The position numbers were made by a program, and so were the translations under genes. DNA of 64,000 nt from the NCBI GenBank assembly GCA_037974335.1, contig CM075760.1, positions 18,149,460-18,213,459 of the forward strand, read 5' to 3'. Below the pieces are notes generated by a model. It was not told the origin of the DNA and did no database searches. It saw nothing but the letters and a program-made list of their open reading frames with translations. Origin of the DNA: Prionace glauca (taxonomy: Eukaryota > Chordata > Chondrichthyes > Carcharhiniformes > Carcharhinidae). Below are positions 55,603 through 64,000 of the stretch, one piece after another (position 1 is the first letter of the stretch; every line of letters begins with the position of its first letter).

Positions 55603-57650
55603 GATAGAGAGAGAGAGAGTTATGGAGAGAGAGAGAGTAACAGAGAGAGAGAGACAGCATAGAGAGAGAGTAACAGAGAGAGAGAGACAGGATAGAGAGA
55701 GAGTAACAGAAAAAGAGACAGGATAGAGTGAGAGACAGGATAGAGAGAGAGAATAACAGAGAGAGAGAGAGTAACAGAGAGAAAGAGAGAGAGAGACAGG
55801 ATAGAGTGAGTAACAGAGAGCGAGAGGATAGCGAGAGAGAGGATAGAGAGAGAGTAACAGAGAGACAGAGTAACAGAGAGAGAAAGAGAGACAGGATAGA
55901 GAGAGAGAGTAACAGAGAGAGAGACACGATAGAGAGTGAGAGTAACAGAGAGAGAGAGACAGGATAGAGAGAGAGTAACAGAGAGAGAGAGGATAGTGAG
56001 AGAGAGGATAGAGAGAGAGGATAGAGAGAGAGAGGATAGATAGTAACAGTGAGAGAGAGACAGGATATAGAGAGCACGTAACAGAGAGAGAGGATAGAGA
56101 GAGAGAGGATAGAGAGAGAGAGACAGAGAGAGGATAAAGAGAGAGTAACAGAGAGAGATAGAGAGAGAGAGATACGGGATAGAGAGAGAGAGAGTAGCAG
56201 AGAGTGAGAGACAGGATAGTGTTTGAGTAACAGAGAGAGAGAAATTCAGGATAGAGAGAGAGTAACAGAGAGAGAAAGAGAGAGAGACAGGATAGAGAGA
56301 CAGTAATAGGGAGAGGGAGAGAGAGGATGTAGAGAAAGAGAATAACAGAGAGAGAGAGAGAGAGAGGATAGAGAGGGAGAGAGACAGGATAGAGAGAGTA
56401 ACTGAAAAACAGACATGATAGAGAGAGAGTGAGTGAGAGGATAGAGAGAGAGAGCAACAGAGGGAGAGAGACATGATAGAGAGAGAGCGAGTAACAGAGA
56501 GAGAGAGAGACAGGATATAGAGAGAGTAACAGAGAGAGAGAAACAGGATAGAGAGAGACAGGATAGAGAGAGAGACAGGATAGAGAGTGAGACAGGATAG
56601 AGAGAGAGAGTAACAGAGAGAGAGAGTAACAGAGAGAGAGAGAGCTACAGAGAGACAGGATAGAGAGAGAGAGTAACAGAGAGAGAGAGAGCATAGAGAG
56701 AGAGAGGATAGAGAGAGAGAGGATAGAGAGAGAGAGTAACAGAGAGAGAGAGTAACAGAGAGAGAAAGAGAGAGAGAGACAGGATAGAGAGTGAGAGTAA
56801 CAGAGAGAGAGACAGGATAGAAAGAGAGAGGATAGAGAGAGAGAGGATAGAGAGAGAGAGGATAGAGAGATAGAAAGGATAGAGAGAGAGAGGATAGAGA
56901 GAGAGAGGATAGAGAGAGAGGATAGAGAGTAACAGTGAGAGAGAGACAGGATATAGAGAGCGAGTAACAGAGAGAGAGGATAGAGAGAGAGAGAATAACA
57001 GAGAGAGAGACAGGATAGAGAGTGAGAGGATAGAGAGAGAGAGGATAGCGAGAGAAAGGATAGAGAGAGAGAGGATAGAGAGAGAGAGGATAGAGAGTAA
57101 CAGTGAGAGAGAGACAGGATATAGAGAGCGAGTAACAGAGAGAGAGGATAGAGAGAGAGAGAATAACAGAGAGAGAGACAGGATAGAGAGTGAGAGGATA
57201 GAGAGAGAGAGGATAGAGATTAACAGTGAGAGAGAGACAGGATATAGAGAACGAGTAACAGAGACAGAGGATAGAGAGAGAGAGAATAACAGAGAGAGAG
57301 AGACAGGATAGAGAGAGAGAGACAGGATAGAGAGAGAGAGAGTAACAGAAAAAGAGACAGGATAGAGAGAGAGTGAGTGACAGGATTGAGAGAGAGAGCA
57401 ACAGAGGGAGAGAGACATGATAGAGAGAGAGAGACAGAGAGAGAGAGGATAGACAGAGAGAGAGAGACAGAGAGTGAGAGACAGAGGGTGAGAGACAGGA
57501 TAGAAAGAAAGAGATAGACAGAATAACAGAGAGAGAGAGAGACATGACAGAGAGAGAGTAACACAGAGAGAGTGTCAGGATAGAGAGAGAGAGAGAGGAT
57601 AGAGAGAGAGAGTAACAGAGAGAGAGAGGGTTACAGAGAGAACGAGGAAG
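52520..57650. repeat. 5.1-kb purine-rich GAGA array
   Basis: Composed of GACAGGATAGAGAGAG, GGAGTAACAGACAGAG and GA runs. The first ~700 bp show a regular ~38-40-bp unit; the rest is more scrambled, and ~54880-55260 recurs near 57220-57600 as a larger block. Minus-strand frames of up to 643 codons of Ser/Leu/Cys/Tyr are artefacts of a stop-poor CT-rich strand. Confidence 0.95.
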
Positions 57651-57689
57651 TGATTGAGATGGAGAGGGTCACGCTGTGTTCACAGAATC

Positions 57690-57840
57690 CCAGCAGTGCA
57701 GAGAGAGGCCATTCAGCCCATTGAGGCTGTATTGTCACCAATCCCACCCAGCTCCTATCCCCATAACCCCACATATTTAATCCCCCGACACTGAGGGGAA
57801 ATTTAGCACGGCCACTCCACCTAACCCGCACATTGGGAGC
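57690..57840 (-). repeat. LINE/SINE fragment
   Basis: Contains GGCCATTCAGCCCATTGAGG (reversed CR1-type 3' end) and GGGGAAATTTAGCACGGCCA (SINE body). A worn composite. Confidence 0.5.
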
Positions 57841-57844
57841 TTCA

Positions 57845-58015
57845 AGTTTTTAGGTGTCCAGATCCCCAACAACCTGTCCTATTCCCTCCACACCAACACT
57901 ATCGTTAAGAAAGCCTCACCAACGCCGCTACTTTCTCCGAAGACTGAGGAAATTTGACATGTCAGCTACAACTCTCCCCATTTTTTACAGATGCCCCATA
58001 GAAAGCATTCTTCAG
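57845..58015 (+). repeat. LINE RT C-terminal fragment (Rex1/L2-like)
   Basis: Translation in changing frames gives FLGVQIPNNL-like text, then AHQRRYFLRRLRKFDMSATT and FYRCPIESIL, the end of RT in Rex1/L2/jockey-like LINEs. This differs from the CR1 copies in the window. Confidence 0.6.
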
Positions 58016-58024
58016 AGAGGGAGA

Positions 58025-59917
58025 GAGAGATCCAGAGACAGAGACAGAGAGAGACAGAAACAGGATGGGATTGTGCTGTGCGTGTTACAGAGCTGACACT
58101 GAGACACACACGAGATGGACAGTCACAGACCAGAGTGAATCATTCTCTGTAACCTGCAGTGTCCCGGACATGGACAGACGCTGACACTCAGACACACACA
58201 CACACCAACAACAACTTGCATTTATGTAGCACCTTGAACAGAATTGTCCCTGAGATGCTTCACAGGAACCAAGAGTGAAAAATTAGACACTGAGTCCTAG
58301 GCGAGTTTAGGGACAGACGCCCCACAGATTTGGTGAAAAGTGATTGGTTTTAGGAATGATCCTAATGGGGGAAAGGGAGGTATTAAGCGGCAAATGTGAG
58401 GTTCTCCACTTTGGGAGCAGAAAGGGGGAGGCGGATTACTGTCTGAATGGCCATAAATGAGGAGCGGGGAATGTACAAGGAGACCTGGGTGTCCCTCACA
58501 CACCAATCGCTGGAGGCAAGCGTGCAGGGGCAGGAGGCAGGAGAAAAGGCCAATGGGATGTTGGCCCCCATAGCGAGAGGATTGGAGAACAGGAAGAGGG
58601 TCTTGCTGCAATTAGACAGGGCCTTGGTGAGACCACAGCCCGAATATTGTGGACCGTTTGGCTCTCTGTATCTGAGGAAGGATGTTCTTGCTCCAGAGGG
58701 AGCCCGGAGAAGGTTTCCCAGACGGATCCCTGGGATGGAGGGACTGACGAATGAGGAGAGATTGAGTGTGTTGGGATTGTATTCACTGGAGATCAGAAGA
58801 GTGAGGGGGCGAACTCATCAAAATCAATAAAATTCTAACAGGATCAGACAGGGGTAGGTGCCAGAAGGATGATCCCGGTGGTGGGGGTGTCCAGAACCAG
58901 GGCTCACAGCCTGAGGATACAGGGGAGACGGTTTAGGACAGAGATGAGGAGAAATCTCTTCACCCAGAGAGGGGTCAGCCTGTGGAATTCACCAACACAG
59001 AAAGTAGTTGAGACCAAAACATTGAATGTTTCCGAGGGGCTGTTAGATACAGCACTTGGGGCAAAGGGGATAAAAGGATAAGGGGCAAGGTTCACTTTCC
59101 TGGCTAATCCCCCCTAACCTACACATCCCCTGACACTCAGGGACAATTTAGCACGGCCAATTCACCGAACCTGCACATCTGGGGACTGAGGGAGGAAACC
59201 GGAGCACCCGGAGGAAACCCACCCAGACACGGGGAGAATCTCCGTACAGACAGTGACCCAGGGCTGGGATTGAACCCCGGTCCCTGGCGCTGGGAGGCAG
59301 CAGTGCCAACCACTGTGCCAACGCATGCTCATCAAACACTTCCAACCCAAATACAGGACACAGAGTAAAATTCCCTCTGCTCCGTCCAGGGAATTTTTCA
59401 TTGCAGATTTTTAGATTTCTTTTGAGAGAACAAACAGAACTCAAATTATTCAGCATCCCAGTGTGAACTCGTGTTTAATTCAACCAGGATCTCAGCTCCT
59501 CAGATTGCAACATGGAGTTGAAGCTGTGAATACAGATGTGTCTCTCTCTGTCTCAGAGTTTGTGTATTCTGTCTCTCACTCACTTTGAAACTTATCTGAA
59601 GAATTTGAACGATGAACGTTGCTTTAATCCCTCCTGACTCTAAGCACATGGAACTGGGGAATCTTCAAAGCCGACAGTCTCATGTAATTAACACCAAACT
59701 GCATCTTTATTCCCCCATCCATTTTCTATCTCTGAATAGATCCCACACATTTCTAGAATGCAGGAAGCTCTCAATGGAAACTGCTTCCAATGATTCCCCA
59801 ATACAATTGTTCACACTTGCCTGGAAACTACATCCCACTGACATTCCCCAAAGCAGCCACAGAAAAGGGACGGGTTATTTTAAACATTGAACCTGAACTC
59901 ACTGAGCTGATGTTTCA
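58025..59917 (+). repeat. 1.9-kb segmental duplicate, copy 2
   Basis: Counterpart of 47785-49670 with the same inner order: third-family SINE piece 58205-58375, CR1 fragment 58376-59100, reversed SINE 59112-59322, ~600 bp unique-looking. The two copies flank the macro-unit 5/array G/GA-array block. Confidence 0.9.
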
Positions 59918-60114
59918 CTGACATTACACAGAAATGTGGATCCTGTGGGGGTGACAGTTTGGGAGTAACATTACAACATGAAGGTACCCTGCACACTGCA
60001 TCTCACATTATTTACAGCATTCCCGAACTATCCCAGAAATTGCTGTGTGGATTGTGTGAATCCAGCTGTGAGATATCCACACATATCAAACTCCCACTGC
60101 TTCTGTCTTTTCAT

Positions 60115-60470
60115 CATTTATAAACACAGAAACTAAAAGCAGGAGGCCACTCAGCCCTTCCAGTCTCCTCCTACATTCATTCTGATCATCAAATTCAATA
60201 TCCTGATCCCACATTAGCCCCAAGAGCTCCATCTCATTCCCAGTGGGAATCAGACAATGTTTTATCCTCAGCTACTTTCTGTGGGGCTGAATCCCACACA
60301 CTCCCCACTCTCTGGGTGAAGGGATTTCTCCCCACCTCTGCCCGAAAAGGTTTCCCCTTTCCCCTCAAACTATGGGAGTTCTGGACTCCCCCACCATCGG
60401 GAAGGTTCTTTCTGAATCGAGTCTGTCTAATCCGAATGTTCCCTTAGTGAGGAGACAACTGTGTCCGAAA
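60115..60470 (-). repeat. LINE-like 3' fragment
   Basis: Reversed CR1-type 3' end: GCAGGAGGCCACTCAGCCCT, then TCTGGGTGAAGGGATTTCTC and GGAAGGTTCTTTCTGAATCG. A partial second copy of its left-hand coding part starts at 61499. Confidence 0.5.
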
Positions 60471-60630
60471 TATCTCAGTGCTGTGTTCACATCAAATGGA
60501 CACTGGGAAGAAACAGCAAATGACTGACTGATATTTGTGGGTATTTTTCACAGATTCCCAGAGAGGGAGAGATGGACAGAAGACCCAGACACAGAGAGTG
60601 AGAAACAGAGAGAGACACAGGTTGAGAGAC
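60377..60630 (+). repeat. ~253-bp direct repeat, copy 1
   Basis: From TTCTGGACTCCCCCACCATC through CAAATGACTGACTGATATTT to AGAGAGACACAGGTTGAGAG. The same text occurs at 61499-61750, offset about 1121 bp. Confidence 0.85.
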
Positions 60631-61440
60631 AGAGACACACACACAGATATAGAGAGAGAGAGACAAGGAGAGAGAAATATAGAGAGAAATACAGATACAG
60701 AGAGAGAGAGACACACACACAGATAGAGAGAGAGAGAGACACGCACACACAAAGCGAGAGAGACACACACACAAAGAGAGAGAGAGACAAAGAGAGAAAG
60801 ACACAAAGAGAGACACACAGAGAGACAGAGAGAGTGAGAGAGACATAGAGAACAAAAGAGAGACAGAGGGAGAGAGACATGCAGGGAGACAGAGACACAG
60901 GGAGGGAGATAGAGAGAGAGAGAGAGGCACGAAGAGAGACACAGAGAGAGAGACACACACACAGGGAGAGAGAGAGAGAGACAGGGAGAGACACACACAG
61001 GGAGAGAGAAAAACACAGGGAGAGACACAGAGAGAGAGAAAGACAGAGACAAAAGACACAGAGAGAGAGAGAGAGACATACAGGCAGACAGAGTGTGTGA
61101 GAGAGCGAGAGACACATACAAACACATAATGACAGATAGAGAGAGAGCGATAGAGAGAGTGAGGGACAAAGAGAGAGACGGAGAGAGAGAGAGAGAGAGA
61201 CAGGGAGAGGGAGAGACAGAGAGAAATACAGAGAGGCAGAGAGAAATAGAGAGACAGAGAGAGAGAGAGACACAGAGAGAGACACATACATACAGAGGTG
61301 ACAGAACGAGACAGACAGACAGGGACAGAGAGAGAGACAGAGACAGAGAGAGAGGGAGAGAGATACAGAGAGAGACAGAGACAGAGAAAGACAGAGAGAG
61401 AGAGAGAGAAAGAGAAAGTCACATAAAGAGAGAGAGAGTA
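60631..61440. repeat. GAGA/GACA low-complexity array
   Basis: ACACACAGATAGAGAGAGAG-type DNA lying between the two 253-bp direct repeats. No unit longer than ~20 bp is regular. Frames on both strands are spurious. Confidence 0.9.
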
Positions 61441-61498
61441 TTTTTGTTCAAGATGCATCACTAAAAGGTTTATCCTTGACTGTCAAACTATGACCCCG

Positions 61499-61750
61499 AG
61501 TTCTGGATTCCCCCACCATCGGGAAGGTTCTTTCTGAATCCACTCTGTCTAATCCGAATGTTCCCTTAGTGAGGAGACAACTGTGTCCGAAATATCTCAG
61601 TGCTGTGTTCACATCAAATGGACACTGGGAAGAAACAGCAAATGACTGACTGATATTTGTGGGTATTTTTCACAGATTCCCAGAGGGGGAGAGATGGACA
61701 GAAGACCCAGACACAGAGAGTGAGAAACAGAGAGAGACACAGGTTGAGAG
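61499..61750 (+). repeat. ~253-bp direct repeat, copy 2
   Basis: Second copy of 60377-60630 with few differences. It ends at GGTTGAGAGAGG, followed at once by a TATA-like element. Confidence 0.85.
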
Positions 61751-61753
61751 AGG

Positions 61754-61761
61754 TATAAAAG
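61754..61761 (+). promoter_or_regulatory. TATA-box-like element
   Basis: TATAAAAG in good context (GGTATAAAAGGTCTCCC) directly after GA-rich repeat DNA. The next ATG (61836) opens only a short frame. Possibly chance; recorded because it sits exactly where repeat DNA gives way to unique sequence (61762-62140), in which nothing else is recognised. Confidence 0.25.
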
Positions 61762-62139
61762 GTCTCCCTTTACCTACACACAATTTCACTTGTTCCCAGT
61801 TGGTTTATGGTTTCTCTCCTCAACTTATTGTCCAAAATGCATCGCTTCCCATTTCTCAGTGTCGGAGTGAACTGTCTGTCTGTTTCATTTCAATCTCCTC
61901 TGCACCCGGCTCTCCAACACAAACCATTGTCTGGTAGAAAGTGAGAAGGAGCCTCGATAGAGAGGTTGGGGAGGATTGAATGGGGAGAGGCAGAAACCCT
62001 CAACACATTTCAAAACTACACTGATTCCCACTTGAAGGAATAACTTCTCCACACCGACACTAACCCGTCATTCTAGATAAACCCATACTGCATGTGTTCT
62101 GTGATAAATTACACACAAGTTCAAAGATTATTTTAAATA

Positions 62140-62455
62140 GTGGGGTTACATTTGCCACCCTCCAATCTGTAGGAACTGCTCCAGAGTCTATAGATATTTT
62201 GGGAGGTGATCACCAACACATCCAATATTTCCAGCACCACTTCCTTTAATACTCTGGGATTATCAGGCCCTGGGGATTTGTTAGCCTTTAACCCCATTCA
62301 TTCCCCCAGCACCATTTTCTTACTAAACATTGGTTTAGTGAGATTGAATTGTTTCAGTAATGTCTACGTCTCAGGCTCCCCTGTGTCCCTAACTGTCCAT
62401 CTCTGGGGCAGTTTAGCAATCCCCAAACCTTCACAACTTGGGAAATTAAGGGGCA
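62140..62455 (-). repeat. Interspersed repeat fragment
   Basis: Blocks GTGGGGTTACATTTGCCACC, CTCCAATCTGTAGGAACTGC and TTATCAGGCCCTGGGGATTT belong to a repeat common in shark DNA, probably LINE-derived. No intact frame. Confidence 0.45.
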
Positions 62456-64000
62456 GTTTCAGAATACAGACACACACAGATACAGAGAGAGAGAGAGACA
62501 TTGATACAGAGTGACACACTTATACAGACAGAAAGAGAGAAACACAGGGAGACATACAGCGACAGACACACAGACGTGGAAATAGAGAGACACAGAGAGA
62601 AGTACAGAGAGGGACACACAGACACAGAGTCACAGTGATACAGAGACAGAGACAAACAGTTACAGAGAGACAGAAAAAACACAGAGAGGGGCACATATAT
62701 AAAGAAACACACAGATACAGAGAGACACAGATACAGACTGACAAAGAGAGAGACACACACACAGACAGAGAGAGAGACACACAACAGAGTGAGAGAGAGA
62801 CACGGATACAGAGATAGACAGACAGACAGATACAGAGAGAGAGAGAGAGACAGATACAGAGAAAGACAGACAGACAGAGAGGGAGAGAGACACACACAGA
62901 TACAGAGAAAGAGAGACAGAGACAGACACAGAAAGAGACACACATAGACACACAGAGAGTTACAGAGATGCTGAGAATGAGACAGATACAGAGAGAGAGA
63001 GAGAGAGATGCACAGATACGGACAGAGAGACACAGATAGAGACTGAGAGAGAGAGATGCAGATACAGAGAGAGAAACAGCTAAACAGAGAGACAGAGAGA
63101 GAGAGAGACCCAGAGACAGAGAGATACCCACCCAGATAGAGAGAGAGAGAGGTACAGAGTGAGATAGAGAGTCAAAGAGAGAGAGACGCAGAGAGAGAGT
63201 GTCACACATAGAGAGACAGAGCGAGAGAGAGAGAGAGAAAGAGAGAGACAGGGAGAGAGAGAGAGACAGAGATTCAGGGGCAATTTCAGAATACAGACAC
63301 ACACAGATACAGAGAGAGAGACAGAGAGACAGAGTGACACAGATACAGAGAGAGATAGATACAGAGAGAGAGAGAGACAGATACAGAGAGAGAGGGGGGG
63401 GAGAGAGAGACAGACAGACAGATTAGAGAGGCACACATACAGAGAGAAAGTTCCAGAGAGACACACAGATACAGAGAGAGAGACAGACAGACAGATACAG
63501 AGCGACACAAACATACAGACAGAAAGAGAGAAACACAGAGAGAAATCTATGAGAGACACACAGACATGGAAACAGAGAGACACAGAGAGAAATATAGAGA
63601 GGAACACACAGATACAGAGACACAGCGATACAGAGACAGAGACAAACAGGTACAGAGAGACAGAGAAAAATACAGAAAGGGGCACATATATAAAGAAACA
63701 GATACAGAGAGGCAAAGAGAGACACACATACACAGAGACAGAGGGAGAGCCACACAACAGAGTGAGAGAGGGACACAGACACTGATACAGACAGACAGAT
63801 ACAGAGAGAGACAGACAGATACGGAGAAAGACAGACAGGGAGAGAGAGGGAGACAGACACACAAATACAGAGACACACGCATACACACAGATACAAAGAG
63901 AGAGAAAGACATACACAGATACAGATACAGAGAGAGAGACACAGAAAGAGATACACATAGACACAGAGAGACAGAGATGCTGAGAGTGAGACAGATACAG
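62456..64000. repeat. GAGA/GACA low-complexity array with internal duplication
   Basis: ACAGATACAGAGAGAG-type DNA to the window end. The block TTTCAGAATACAGACACACA occurs at 62456 and 63284, and much of 62456-62960 recurs at 63284-63990 in the same order, so the array contains an ~830-bp tandem duplication. Confidence 0.9.

Noticed and set aside
53499-57545. Open frames of 360-643 codons on the minus strand, rich in Ser, Leu, Cys and Tyr
   Set aside because: They cover simple GAGA repeat DNA, overlap each other in several frames and have no domain. A CT-rich strand has few stop codons by composition.

Overview
The window looks like a gene-poor, repeat-dense piece of a cartilaginous-fish genome, most likely a shark. 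This is an inference. It rests on dozens of tRNA-derived SINEs of the type common in elasmobranchs, many 5'-truncated CR1-like LINEs with 7-8-bp repeat tails, and two receptor exons that read like the GPR139-like receptors expanded in sharks. Nothing prokaryotic is present: there are no operons, ribosome binding sites, CRISPR arrays or rRNA.

0-7.9 kb: SINE and LINE fragments, a short 52-bp satellite array, a CpG-rich promoter-like block (2.47-2.85 kb), a related but weaker block (6.24-6.48 kb) and two minisatellites (a C-rich one and a 46-bp unit). 7.97-18.05 kb: an imperfect inverted duplication. Each arm carries the main coding exon of a GPR139-like rhodopsin-class GPCR. The right-arm gene (+) is a complete two-exon model (13529-13688 and 15726-16633, 355 aa). 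The left-arm gene (-) has an open main exon (10342-11243), but I found no first exon for it. Each arm gained its own later insertions, including fossil Ty3/Gypsy material and an LTR-like block in the left arm. A 42-bp minisatellite with one in-frame ATG per unit sits directly before the right-arm start codon.

18-25.6 kb: a weak candidate for a small secreted peptide (-), a fragmented CR1 LINE, and a CpG-rich promoter-like block with a perfect CRE palindrome. That block runs into a ten-copy 33-bp array in which every unit carries a YY1-type motif, followed by an NRF1-like site. I consider this the most interesting object in the window. 25.7-35.7 kb: minisatellites and GACA-type microsatellites interrupted by CR1 insertions, one of which is itself interrupted by a fold-back retroposon; also two copies of a ~3.3-kb direct repeat.

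35.7-52.1 kb: a macro-tandem of ~2.4-2.6-kb units. Each unit has a 52-bp satellite array, a decayed LINE 3' end, a CA/GACA microsatellite and LINE 3' fragments. Two successive units look identical by eye over ~2.63 kb. 47.8-49.7 kb and 58.0-59.9 kb are near-identical direct copies flanking the last satellite array and a 5.1-kb purine-rich array (52.5-57.65 kb). 60-64 kb: GA/GACA low-complexity arrays with small duplications. The very long Leu/Ser-, Cys/Val- or Arg/Thr-rich open frames over these arrays are artefacts of repeats with a period divisible by three or of CT-rich strands, and are not annotated as genes.
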